A stretch of 64,000 nt of DNA from Nautilus pompilius (lineage: Eukaryota > Mollusca > Cephalopoda > Nautilida > Nautilidae). The stretch is from NCBI GenBank assembly GCA_018389105.1, contig JACATO010000598.1, positions 682,001 to 746,000 on the forward strand, given 5' to 3'. The translations under genes were made by a program, and so were the position numbers. Below are positions 36,072-49,200 of the stretch, piece by piece. Position 1 is the stretch's first letter, and every line of letters begins with the position of its first letter. Below the pieces are notes generated by a model. The model worked only from the letters and a program-made list of their open reading frames with translations, had not been told where the DNA came from and did no database searches.

Positions 36072-39000
36072 CTGTAAAATGCCATGTATTATATGCGTTT
36101 TTTTTTAAAAGAAAATTTCCCCTTTAAAAATTGGGTACGTATTATAAAAGATATCAGACATCACACTTTTTTTCCAGACCACTGGGGCTATTTGTCGGTA
36201 ACAGATAAGTGAGCAATAATACATACGAGGTGTAGTCAAAAAGTATCCGACCTTGAATTTGTTTGAACAAAATAATAATGCGTGAGCAAAATCTGCATGG
36301 GTATTAGGTGGCCGCGTCCTTCCCGAGCATGCGCAAAAATTTTCATGTCTGTTGGTTGCACCAGTTGCCTGCAGTGACGCATTGAGTACAGATGTGAAGA
36401 ATGTGCTGTGTGATTTTTCTTTTTGAGTCAAGATGACCGAGCGCATTGAGCAAAGATATTGTATCAAATTCTGCCAAAAACTTGGTGATACACAAGCCCA
36501 CACTATCGAGAAGATTCAGAAGGCCTTTGGAGATGATGCTATGGGAAAAACACAAATAAAGGAGTGGTACAACCGGTTCAAAGATGTCCGCACCTCAGTG
36601 GACAGTGAGCCACGTTGTGGCAGACCATCGACTAGCAGAAATGACAAAATGATTGCAAAGGTTCGAGGAATAGTCTATGAAGACCATCGTGTGACTATTG
36701 AGGAGATTGTTGCCGAAGATGGAATCAGCCATGGGTCAGTTCAGTCAATTATAACAGAATATTTGTGCATGAGGAGGGTGTCAGTCAAATTTGTACCAAA
36801 GTTGTTGTCTGACCAGCAGAAAGGAAATCTCCCAGGAGATGCTGGAGTGTGCTAGCCAAGATCAAAACTTCATGAACACTATCATCACTCTGAAACAAAA
36901 TTGCAATCATCCCAATGGAAGCATCCATCCTCGCCAAGACCAAAGAAAGCAAGACAGGTGCACAGCAATGTTAAACTGATGATGACCTGTTTTTTTGACT
37001 ACAGAGGTATTGTGTGCCATGAATATGCACCACAAGGTCAGACAATTAACAAAGAATACTACCTGGGGGTTCTTCGTCGCCTTCGTGAAGCTGTGCGGCG
37101 AGAACAACCCGATGTAGACAGCAAAGAACTGGAAACTCCACCATGACAACGCACCCGCTCATTCCACCCACTTCGTCAGGCTTCCTACTCCCCAGACTTG
37201 GCTCCGTGTGACTTTTGGCTATTCCCAAAGCTCAAAAAAACACTCAAAGGGAGAATACTTGAGTCAACAGAGGACATTAAGCAAAATTCAACGGCACAGC
37301 TCTACAGCATCCCAAAAAGTGATTTCCAGAAATGTTTCCAGCAGTGGCAGGAACGCTGGCAGAAGTGTGTAGACTTCCAAGGCGAATACTTTGAAGGACA
37401 TTAAATCAAAATGGTGGGTTTTTTAATATTACTTGTTTTTTTGGCCAAAGGTCGGATACTTTTTGACTACATTTCGTACATCTACATTAGAAATTCCCAC
37501 GTGGGAGTTTGACTGAATATCAATAAAAATATAGTTCATATCTTGTTTTGTGTTAAGTAGAATATGAGTATTGAATGTTACTGGTTTGAGTATCATTGAT
37601 AATGGCAATGAAACGGGTAGAAACAGAACAAGGAGTTCATACTAAAACTCCAGGTTAAATTTAATCACAAAAAACAAAAATGCAAGTAATATTTTTTTCC
37701 ACATTTTTATTGAAATTCAGTGAAATTGGTAAATATAATACAGGATAAATGACATGCATTGATATGATGTAAATCTAGATTAAAACCTGTCAAATTCATC
37801 CCTGCTGTCTTCCCTCTACTGCAAGAACTGTTCATCAGTCATGGTAGCAGTTGTGTCGTAGTAGATATTGTTGTCGTCACCCTCTGATGCTGCTGCTACT
37901 GCCTCGCCATCCCTCGCATAGACCACAGGATGTCATGTCATCTTCGGTTCCGTCCATGGCATTTGGACAGGCAGCACCTGAGGAAGCCCTTCTTGATGGT
38001 CTCGGAGTCGACTTCTTCCCTGGCATCTCTGATCCAGGTGGCAATGGTGGACATGTCGGGTTGGCGCATGCGACCAGTGGGGGTGAAGGTGTGTTCGCCC
38101 TCCATCATCCATGTTTCCAACTCTGGTGTGTTTGTAAGCTATGTCCATGACCTGCATCATGGATGTCTTACCCCCCATGGGATGATGGCGAGAACTGCCC
38201 ATGTCGTCTTCGGGTCTGACTTCACGACCTCCATGTATCTGAAGATGCCCAGCGACAGGAGCTTGTGATGCAGCATACAGTCTAGCGCGAGGGCTTCATC
38301 CATCCACCCTTGGCATGGATCTGGATGTGGACACCACTGGGGAACTGGTCCTTTGGCATAATCTTCCTCTTGAAGATGATGTATGGCAGGAGTTTACTTC
38401 CGTCATCCATACACCCAGCATGACTGTGAAGCAGGGTCTTCATGGTGATGGTCTTTGACCTGATGGGGGCCACTGTGCTGTTGTAGGGATGGTCCAACAT
38501 CATGGACATCTGGTTGGCATTCCCCGTGTGACTCAGGTGGTAGTCATGTTGTTTTCTCAGTTTGATGACAAACTGTTGGTACCTCAACAGATGATCTTCA
38601 TAATCATCAGGTAGCTTTGGGTGATGGTGGTTTGCCGGAGTATACTCGGTTGTGGGTATGAAGCATGTGCACCATTTCTGAGATGCCTTATAGTCAGGCA
38701 TACCTTGAGTTTTGTAGACAGAAAGTGTGTGCATGCATATCTTTGTGGTGGAAACCCCACAGCATACTGCCTTTCAGTGATGAAAGAAAGTACTCCCAAA
38801 GCTTGGGATAGTCTGCATTCTTGCCCCAACCAGCATGTTTTGAACACGGCATGGCTTCAATCTCCTGAGGATGTCACCAAAACCTGGTGTTGGCCTCGTT
38901 CACTCCGAACCTTCGGGCTGCAGCTCTGTTGCAGTGTTAACCTGCATAACTGATCGTTTGGAGTTTATCTGCTGCAGTGTAGTTCATACGTCATGTTGGC

Positions 39001-39567
39001 AGCATGGTTGTGCATAACAGTACTTAGAAAGAAGGACTGAATGAAGATTATCCTTATGCGGAGTTTATATACATGTTACTGTAATACCTGAGTTACTACG
39101 CCATGGTGTAATAGGCAAGGTGGCATAGTAATTGAAATGGAATTTTTTTGCAAAGATCTTTGATTACCATAGTGTAATATGCGAGGCATTCATGAAAATC
39201 TGATTTGTGCATTCTGGTGACTTGGTTTACCACCTCACTACTGCAGCTGACTGAGTGAATTTTTTTGATTTTTGTGAAACTATTATGTACATCCCACAAA
39301 ATGTCTCCATATTTAATTTATTCCAGATGGCCCTACCAAAGGAAAGATGACAATTTCTCAGTTGATTTTAGTTGAAGATGGCCATTTGTCTGTTGTATAA
39401 CACCCAATTGTTCTTCAGGTTGACCCAATCTGATGGCACCTGAAATATGAGCTAAATATTCCTGCATATTATGATGGGAATTATACATTTTTGTGTTTTT
39501 TTTTTTTACATATTAAGACTGGGGTTTGTATTATATATGATAGTGTATAATGCATGGCATTTTACGG
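36072..39567 (-). mobile_element. Pogo element, interrupted by a mariner
   Basis: The left end CTGTAAAATGCCATGTATTA at 36072 follows TA. The right end, reverse-complemented, reads CCGTAAAATGCCATGCATTA and stops at 39567 before TA. On the minus strand the transposase shows a BrkDBD-type domain with NRAAARRFGVNEANTRFW near 38890-38950. A second DNA-binding segment with DYKASQKWC lies near 38650-38690. LPDDYEDHLLRYQQFVIKLR, then SKTITMKTLLHS, GSKLLPYIIFKRKIMPKDQ and KGWMDEALALD follow. Finally come WMMEGEHTFTPTGRMRQPDM and ETIKKGFLRCCLS near 37940-38120, as in pogo enzymes. Some catalytic-region text, the IPGG...QPLD block, is missing or unreadable. Without the 1.25-kb mariner it is about 2.24 kb. 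The GC content of its coding part is well above the surrounding DNA. Stops and shifts make it inactive. Confidence 0.88.
36226..37476 (+). mobile_element. Mariner inserted in the pogo element
   Basis: The ends are CGAGGTGTAGTCAAAAAGTA at 36226 and, reverse-complemented, CGAAATGTAGTCAAAAAGTA ending at 37476, each flanked by TA. The first 140 codons from 36433 are open: MTERIEQRYCIKFCQKLGDT, then KEWYNRFKDVRTSVDSEPR, then SVKFVPKLLSDQQ. The rest is broken. Recognisable blocks are CFFDYRGIVCHEYAPQGQ, HHDNAPAHS in another frame near 37143, and LAPCDFWLFPKLKKTLKG with the third catalytic Asp, ending CVDFQGEYFEGH and a stop at 37404. The region of the first Asp is damaged or lost. It belongs to the same subfamily as the mariner at 22852-24147 but differs from it at many positions. 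Confidence 0.9.
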
Positions 39568-39571
39568 TAAG

Positions 39572-42500
39572 CATATTCTTGATATCACAGTTAGCCTGTT
39601 CCATAGGGCCCTAGCTCTGAGGGTCCACAGCCACTTCATTTCTGTGATAACATCTATTGCAAACTCAGAACCCTTGTCTGACTGCAGTATTGCTAGTGTA
39701 CCAAAAGTTTACAGAATGCCAGATAGCTATATATATTGCAGCAGTATACTTACAAGTTAATAGGCACAGAATAAAAACTTGATTAAATGGTTTGAATAAT
39801 TTATTTGAAGTCCCTCCTGTAGCATTGAGTGCATGTCACACAAATCCATCTGGGTTTTGGAACAGCACTTTCTTAAGTCAGTATCAGTTAAACAAGTTTT
39901 TTATTGTACTGACCTTCTTCACATTATAACTCGTTGAGCATAATGCTATCTTGAGACATGTTAGCATACTATTTGCAAATCCACTATGCAGGATGGTGAT
40001 GTAGGTACATTTGATAATGTTAAATATATTTCCGATGGATGAATAGTGGATTAAAGCTGCCCTCTTAAGTACACTTTAGCATCATGTATATTATTATTAA
40101 GAGTATTTTATTCTTTTGGTATTAGTCCACTTTTCTTAGTAGCTTATTCTGTAGCCAAACAGTTTTTTGTGTAAAAGTAACTTTCATGGTATTGTGTCTA
40201 GCCATCATACTGGGAGATATGATATTGATTCCAATTTGCGGAGAGTAGCATTGAGAGTAACATTTGATTGTTGTTGTTTCTTTTTTGAAGAAACTATTTA
40301 CAGTCATTTATGTCCTGCTCACTGCCCACTCTAAAGTAATTTTAGGGTATTTGTCAAAACTTAATGCAACAAAACTAGATGTATAGAATACTTGTAATAT
40401 GTGTAGTTTTAGATAATGAAAAATTTTTTAAAAAAACATACTCATGGTAGTAAACTACAAAATAACTTTTACTATGTATGTATCAGCTATTTAAAAAAAA
40501 ATGTATTCTTAAAATATCAGGTCTGTCACATCTCAGGTAGCTCCTGCAATACATATATTTTTTTATACCAGCTTTCAATTCCTAACTAACTACACCCTAT
40601 TTACAACATGCAGAACTTTACCTGACTTTGTCGGTTTCATAATAACACACTATACTGTGTTTCTGGAGCACAAAAATAGTATGGAGTGATCCATCATCTT
40701 TGGGCCTTCATCTCTTTATAGTCTAACAGGCTAAATGATGTGCTGTTTCATATTTTAAAGCTTTCAGAGACTTGGTGGTGTTCCCTTTAATATGTTCTTA
40801 CTGTTTGTTTTATTTCAGCTGATGTTTTTAGTCTTTGAAATTGGGTAGCGGGCCATCATTTGTTTTGTCAACATATGTGGAAAAGCTCTGGTTGCTGTAG
40901 TCTCATTGGTATATGTCATGCAAGTATAAGTTGATTAATGTAGTAGAAAAATTTTAAAACTTCAGAATCTAAAGCTTATTTGCCATGACACAATGCTCAT
41001 CATAGCCAGGAGAGATAATACTAATGTAATCGATTACTAACTTCTGCTTGCTGAAAAATTTGGAGATTATTTTAGTTAAAAAAGTTTTATTTTTTGATAT
41101 ATAGTTAACTGTTTATGTTTAGATATCATATGTCAGTTAATTTTATAGCCTGTAAAGCCTGGTTCAAAACAGCCCTTTATAGACGGCAAAAGCAGATTGA
41201 CATTGGTTTTTAAAAAATTCATAATGTTAACTACTGCATGTGGTTGCATGTACTTGAGATATGTTTAGAAAATCTTGCTTTTTTTTTTTATAAATTTGCC
41301 TTCATTAGTTTATCCCTTACTAACAACATCTGGACAGCTGCAATCTTGACTTTCTGGCTTTTTATCGTTGCAACTTTTCAGAATTTGCCTTATTTTTTCA
41401 AGTTTTGGCTTAATGCAGATGCCCTCAATAATTCTTACATTTCTTGTTTTTGCTTTACTCATCTATGGCTTTTAACTGTTTCTGAGCTATTTGCTAGCAC
41501 ATTTACCACTCTTCTTTTTCCATAACTCCTTATTTCCTTGATTTTTATCTTGTGTCTTTTTGTTTTTTTTCCCCCATTCTTTGATTCCCTTGGGAAGTTA
41601 AAAAATATTTTTTTGTTTTGTTTTTGTGCCATACTAAACCTTCTGTGTGTTTGGCTTGGCATCCAGTCTGCTGAGCATAGGTGTTGATCACTCCCTAGTA
41701 GGGTTCTGGCTAGTATTACCATTATTCCAGTATCCATCAAAATTGCTGGCTTTAAAGATAAAGTGCTTTTTTCCTGTAGAAGCTGAGTACCATTGCAAAC
41801 CCGATTACCTCTATTTATCTTAGGACCATTACATTTAAAGAACGACTTTTTATAAAGCAGTCTTTAAATTCTAGACAAATATTTAGTGGAAATTTGAAAG
41901 AAGACCATGGTAGACAATTTTATGGGAGGGAGAAGAGGAAAAATAAATCTGACATTAGCATAATGCAATATCAGTGTAGGTAAGCTATTTATTTTTTTTA
42001 TCTGTTGAATTTAAAGTTAACAAAAGAGATGGCCTATTCTATAATTAAACTTTTATGCACAAATTCATGGAATTCCAGTGATTTTTTTCCCAAGTAAATT
42101 TTAAAAATTCTTCTGGTATAAAGAAATCTGTACACAATGGAAGTTCACAAAAAAAAAAAATTTTTTTTTTTCCCCATGTTATATTTTTAAAAAATGCTTA
42201 TTGGTGTGGAAGTGTGCTTAGTGCATATAGATACAGTAGTTAGTTTTCTGGTATAAGTATTGTGCTATGGTACTAGTCAAAGATAAAAGTTGTGCCACAC
42301 AGCATTGTTATGAATCTTGCTTTTTAGGAGGCTATGTAACAAATGAGGTTCAAAATAGTCTTTAAGTCACCTTAATCAAATGGTACCTTCTGGTTTTGAT
42401 TAGGGATGCCATCATGGATACTTGCCCTAACAGTTACAGTAATGGGCTCTAATGCAAAAAAATAAAAATGTAATAAGTGATCCTTCTGAAGAAGGCCTTG

Positions 42501-43140
42501 GTATTAACATTCACTGTTGAATGGCATCATAGACACTGCTTTTAGGTTGGAGTTCTTTACCTGGAAGAATAAGCACAGTTTGATTATGCAATACATTATG
42601 GGCTCTTAAAATTTATGGAATGGAGTGACTATATTTTCCTCAAGTATCCATCTTATTGATAATGGCTGGTCTTCAGCACATCAGTGCCACATTCTTATTA
42701 CTTTGCCAACAGCATAGGACAAATTGAATCAAAGCCTTAGAGTCAGAACAGGTTCTATATGGGGGATGTCTGACAGATTTGCATTTTTTAAAGAAAATTA
42801 TTACTAACTAGTACCAAACCTTACAAAATTCCCCTTAAGAATGAAAAATAAAGGGTTTTAAATTTAATGTTTCCTAACCAAAATTAGAGAATTCTTGTCA
42901 GTTTATAATGCCATGAAAAGTTTTTTAGGTTTGCTTTTTTCACATGCATGATTAGTCTCCATGAATGATTCTATTTCCAAACTAAAATTTTAATGCGCCA
43001 AGACCTATTAATTAACTAAAAGGGATAGTTACAGTAAAATTTTCTGTTTAACTTTAGAGCTAATTGGCAAAAGAAATATGTTAATTTTTAGCTGAAACTT
43101 AAAATTTAGGGAGAAATAATTTAATGTTAATCTATTTCAG
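39572..43140. other. Intronic stretch without recognised genes
   Basis: AT-rich sequence. The frames at 39554-39760, 41238-41525 and 41459-41740 are motif-free, and the T-rich tract around 41280-41640 explains the longer ones. No transposon ends were recognised. Confidence 0.45.
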
Positions 43141-43232
43141 TTTGGCTACATCGAGAAAAAAGCATGCAATTTGAATGTAGTGATCATTTCTGGAGGAATT
43201 GTCCATCGACTGGTTTATATATCAACATGCAG
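43141..43232 (+). other. Exon-like 92-bp segment inside the intron
   Basis: The segment is preceded by AATCTATTTCAG and followed by a donor-like GTATTATT after CAG. Two of its three plus frames are open throughout. In the phase set by the upstream exon it would meet a TGA after about 11 codons, so inclusion would truncate the zinc-finger protein. This is a pattern call only: such AG...GT boxes also arise by chance in a 32-kb intron. Confidence 0.2.
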
Positions 43233-46200
43233 GTATTATTTTATTCATCAATTTTTTTTTTTCCAAATAATTTTCTAATCTAGCTAAATCTTGTTAGGTA
43301 TGCACTTCTTAAACATAACAATTATGCGTGTAACCAAAATAGTATTGAAATAATACCCAACCAAGAACCCTTCTATTAAAACTTTCTATTTACAAGTAAA
43401 AGTAGGATATACAATTGTGGCCCTAAATTTAACAAAAAAATCTCATTACTTTTGAGAAAAAATTTTTTATTCAGGTCTTACAGTCAAAATCTAATGAAAT
43501 ATTTCATCATTCCTGAATATCATTTTATGTGCACCTGCTGAAATTACAAAGGGGAGATAAATTAGTTGCGTATAAAGCTATTTAAGATGCATGTGAATTG
43601 TAACAGTATGCTCACCTGCTTTTTATAAATGTAGATGTTTGTAAAACTCCAGTTTTTTTTTTTTTTTTTTAGAATGGCTGGTCCTGAATCAATTGACACC
43701 AGCATTTGGTCCCTCATTTAGACCCATTGATGCTCTATAAGATAATGAGCTTAGCAAACTGGTGGCTTCTGAAATGATGTTCTACTGCATAAACAATAGA
43801 GGTATAAGCAGAAATCTCATCTTTAAGCTACATGGACTACAGGTTATTCGATGTTTAAAATAATGTAGTTTTACACGAGGAGAAACAATTAATAGATGAA
43901 ATCAGTTATAAAGTAGAAAGCATTTTTTTGTTTACTTAAAAAAGTACACAAAAATTATGATAGCAACATGTTTCAGCTAATATTTCGACTTTTTAAAAGA
44001 GAAAGTGTAGATATATTTTTTTGCTATAACAAACAGCTTTTATTACCAACCACTCTCCTTGTAAGTATACCCAAGCTTCACAAGATTGGGGGGGGGGGGT
44101 AAGTTTATTTATGTGGCACTAGTATTAGATATGTAAAGTACAATAATTAATATCTGTGGAAACTGTTTCCATCTTAGGGATAATGGAATGACAAAATTGC
44201 TAAATAATGGTTTTGGAGGTCTAGATAGGGATGACTAAGAAACAGTAAAAATTCAATTATGTGGTGGTCTGAACATTTATGTTAACACTTTGCCTCTAGT
44301 CTAATAAGTCTAGATTCATGACAACCTGGGAGGGACTATTAAATTCACCAAGACTGCCTCTGGAACATCTCTTCCAGGTACAGCTGCATGTGCAGCACAC
44401 ACAATATTGGGCAGCAGTGTCAGATAAACATCGGTAGGCTGACTGCTAGATATCCCATTTCTCTCACATTTGTCCTGTGGAAAGTAATTTTGTTGGGGGT
44501 GGTTTTGTTTGTTTTGTATTTTTGGTAAATTATATTAGCAAAGGTCATTTTAAATATGTATCTATTATTAGTTGTTAATTTATTTTCAAAAAAATAGATG
44601 AAAATTTATTAACATGATTTGTTTCCACACACTTCAGTGTGAGCAAGTTAAATACACTATTTGATTTACGATGTTTACTTAAGAGATGGTCTTTTTGTTT
44701 TTTTCACTGTTTCTAAAAATGCATCAGGTCTGTTGGCTTTGTTTCTATCTGGATCTCAAGCAAAACGTTTTTGTTTCTTAACATGAAAACCTCCTTAAAA
44801 TTGAATGATTGCTTAGAATATTACTGTCCAGCTTCTTGTTTCTGTAGAATAACTAACCTAACAAGAGATATAGTTACCAATGAAGCAAAGCTTTCTTGTC
44901 CATTTGTTGTTCTAATATGTGCTAATGATAAACAAACTATAGAATCCATTTCCTCAAGTATTATACAGCTGTTGAATGTTAATTAATTGATTACAAATTG
45001 TTTCTTTACCAGATAAGATCACATTAGCTAGAGCCTTCTGCAACTTAACTCGATACATTCAGAATTCTTGCTGTATAACTTCTATCATTCATTTGAAGGT
45101 GATGTTGGGGAAAACTTGGGGTTTCACAATTGTGGAATCAGCAAACTCTTAGGGAGTGACTAAAATCAGGCTTGTCACTTGCTACAACAGATTTACTGTC
45201 TTGAGTGGTCTTTGACATAAAAGCACCTAATACTTTCCAATTGGTACTGAACTTATTAATAATTGACATTTTGATAACTGATGTGAAAACTATATATAAT
45301 TAATTGGCTCCAATATAACAAAGCTGCTTATGAGTGATGCAAAGAGACTGTGCTAGATACATTAAGTGGTAAAACCCTAACTGGTACTAGTTCTTTTTGG
45401 TCATATAATTCCTGAAAATTTGGTTTTTTATATTTGATTTGTCAATCAGCTAACATTTCTCATCTCTGAAATCTGCTTTTTAATTTTTAATGCATTTTGA
45501 TCACATCTGTATTAATAACTTAACACCTTGTAACTATCATATGTTTAGTAATAGCTCATGAAATATCCCTTTTCATATATCATCAATTTATTAATGGATA
45601 TGTGTGGATTTTCTAACATTGTATGCACTGTTTTCTTCAAAATTTTAATTTTAAAACTTTTTAGAGGCTAAAATATTATTGTGATATAAATGATCGTTTC
45701 ACTTGGAATTCAGCATTGTAATACAATAGTGTAAACCCTAATCTGCCTTCACTTTCATTTAATATGCAAGTTTCAGAATATTTATGAGTTTTATGATGCT
45801 ATACTATGTAAATGAAATATCCATGCTGCAAAAGTGGCATAAAATAGATTTATTCACTCTATACCGAGAAATGTGACTGCAGAAGATGTTGATATGTTCA
45901 CTGCTTCTGCTTTGTTTGTGTTGATGCCTTGCAGGTGTGCCTCTTTCTTATGCTGGTATCAAAGTAATTTTTCTCAGGAGATTACAGAATGAGATGGCTT
46001 GGCAACCTCATATCCTAGGTAATATCCTTGAGAACCACCTGTCAGGTAACTTCTTTGTGACTCAAGCAAGATACGGCTAATAAGGGTCTGGCAAGTTATT
46101 GTGGAAACCGCATCTTTTTCAACTTTAACTAGTGCTGACAGCATTGCCAAAAAAGAAATAATTTGATCATGATCCTTGAATAAATGGTGTGTATGGGAGG

Positions 46201-49200
46201 AGTGAAATGCAGTAGTGCAGGTGTCAACATCTAGGGAGAAGTCATGAATTTCCTTACCACATGGTCACAGCACTTAAATATCCAAATTGCCTTCATTTAC
46301 ACAGACTACAACAAACATCCTTATTATTACTATTGTCTGTCTGTTTCTGAACTACAGACTATTAATTATGAGATAGCTAGGACATGCCCAGTTTGTTTAA
46401 ATTGATCTTGTGGTCTATCTTGATGCAGAAAAACAATCAGTATGTGCTGAAGAAATTATTTGGGAAACTATGCAGCTAAAATCATGCCTGAAAATTTTTT
46501 TTCTTGCAGCAAAAGAAAAAATGTTTGCAAGTATGATTTTAGCATTAATCTGTAAATAAGTGCATTGCTTGATCATACAGTATAGTTTCAGCATATAGTG
46601 GTGGGTTTTTTTTTTTTTCCCACACAGGATAAGCACCAGCAGATTGATTTAATTGGAGAAATACTGGGCATTAGAGACAAGACATCGGCAAATGAGCACT
46701 TCCTGAGACTAAGAGAAACATTGCAATCACAAAATAAGCACATGATTGCAAGCTATAAGGACAGGTACTGGCAAATAATTATGCCACAAACAGAAAGTTA
46801 ATGGGAACTGTAGAGGTGTGTGGTTGGGCAATGGGATGTTGGTAGAATACAGTAGAAAATCACTAAGCCACTGGACATTTTGCTATTAGCTGTTAGCAGC
46901 ATAATTGTTTAATGGAAGCCACAAGTCAACAGTGCATGTGCATCCTGGATAGCCAAACCCAGCAGAATGGAAATCCTCATTCTCTGAAGCAGAGGGTGGA
47001 GAAACTAAACTCTGCTATTTGCTTGTATATGTGGCAGAACATGATCAGGTGTCCACAAGAGCCAACAGATGTTATCTCTGCAGCATTGGGTTAAACAGAA
47101 AAATTGTGGGAAGCAAACCATTTCTACAGGACTTAAAATAGTTTTAATGAGTTGGTCAGACTAAATGTCCAGACAAATAAAATTTGGGTTGGTCATCTCC
47201 AGTAGCAGAAAATGGAAACTTGATCAGGCATTTTTCTTAATAGATATGTGTGTGTCTTTTAAAGATGCCTCTTCATCAATAAAATTTAGTAGCTAACTAA
47301 AATAATTTTAAAAAGAAATACCTACATTTATTTATTTATTTAATACAATGCTTTAAGAATTATCTCAGCACTAAAAAAAAATGTATTTCATGATTGTGAT
47401 TAAAAAAAACAAAACGAGATTTGCTTGTTCCTGTTGTTGTTCTTGGGAAACAGTTCCAGCAGTAGTGTTCTAATGAGATCTTGCTAGAAAGGATAGCCCA
47501 CTGTTGTGTAGGTGTTTAAAGGCAGTTGCAGAAATGAATCAAGTTTCTGGTAACTTCTAGATGGTGCAGTTTTGTCACAGCCTGGAGAGAGCTGGTTGGG
47601 AAGGTGGTGGTGTTTTTTGTTTGACCTGGTTAAATTAGTCTAAGGCCTGTTGTGGTCTCCTTGACACACTATATAGCAAGCATCTCTTTCCTTCTTGGCT
47701 TCTTCCTAGTGGTTATCAGTAGATTTAACCTTTCAACTTAGCTCCTGACCACCACCAATCAGGTTATAGGGCTTCTCCAAAAGGAAAAAAAAAAAATCCA
47801 CTGAAGATGAATGACAGAGAAAATTAAATTATTTCTGCAAACATTCTAAAACTTTTGACTATCATTTGAACTTTTTAAAATAATCATAATATAAAACAAA
47901 ATTTATCAACTTTGCATATTTTATTTTTAGTCTTGTTAATTCTCTAAATTTAATTCAGTATACAAAAATATAATATTTTGAAAAAATTAGATGTTCAGAG
48001 ATTCTATTTTTCAAAAAAATAAATTTACATTATTTGATGTTTCTTGGCGAGAGTTGCACATCATTAGAAGAGCATCTTTATCCCTAGAACACCAGATAGT
48101 ATCAGTTGTTGGCTTACCTGAAATTATCTTTGCAATAACAATACATCTATGATGTATTTTACTCATAATCACTTTGTTTCAGTTGTTACCATTTACACCC
48201 TCAAATTACTTTTTATATGCCTAGATTACTTGTATAAATGTGTTCTTGTGGTTTGTTTTGTGCTAGTTCCATCTTTCTTCAGCAGTTATCTAGTTAGGTC
48301 TTAAGGAGTAGGGATTTGACCATTTCAGAGTCACATTGTGACAAGGTTTTAGAAACCAATGTGGGTCTTATTCACTCAACAGTTTATTAGTTCTGATTTG
48401 TAATGGATACCACCTTTACAACATTTATTACAAATGTGGCATTGGTTGTCTGAACCATTTTTTACTTGTGTGAAACTGCAGACACATCATTTGATATTGT
48501 GAGAATCTGTTTAAATTCATGAGCCTCGGTTTTTTTAAATAGTTACATGCTGTTTTAATTTTTAATTTTTTTAAAAGTTTGTGCTTTAAACAAATCTGCT
48601 GTTCTAAGAACAATTTTTGTTTGCTTGTAACTCTCTTACAAGGAGTTTTATTTGTTGGGAAGTGTCTAAGATATATTTGAAAAATTTTGTTTTTAATTTA
48701 GTTTAGTTTTCTACAGATGTTCATTTGTAATCATTGATTTGAATTTTCTATTTCTCTCAACTATTTCTATGATGTTTCAAAAAGAAATATTTTTTTGTTC
48801 TTCCTGCATTGATAACAGTAAGAGATGTCCTAATTTCTTATTGGTCTTGCACAGTTGGAAAGGCCGTTAACCCTTGGTATATTGTTACTTGTCTATTTGG
48901 ATTTTTTTTCATTGCTAAAATGGAAAAAAATAAAGAAGAATGTTCATACAATGATTCATCATATGGTGATACTTGATGAATAATTCATGATCTTACAAAT
49001 ATATTGACTATTTATTCAGTTTTACCACATTGATCATATATTTCCTTGTTAACAAAAAGTTTTTATACTAATTTTGTGGTTGGCAGCTGTTATAAAATAT
49101 AATTATGGCAAACTGGAACTTCTACAGTCTCCAGCCAATATAACCTCATAAAGTATGGGGTCAGCAGTAACACCAAGGAGTTTGGCTTGTCTTGTACTAG

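Noticed and set aside
37851-38268. Plus-strand frames in the GC-rich stretch
   Set aside because: They are antisense to the pogo transposase text read on the minus strand.
34314-44099. 12-bp C run (34314) and 12-bp G run (44088) as quadruplex or paired signals
   Set aside because: Each is a single homopolymer without the four-run layout of a quadruplex, and pairing over 10 kb is unsupported.
46598-47094. Short Gln- and Lys-rich frames resembling an exon
   Set aside because: No splice sites in phase, no motif, and stops between the pieces.
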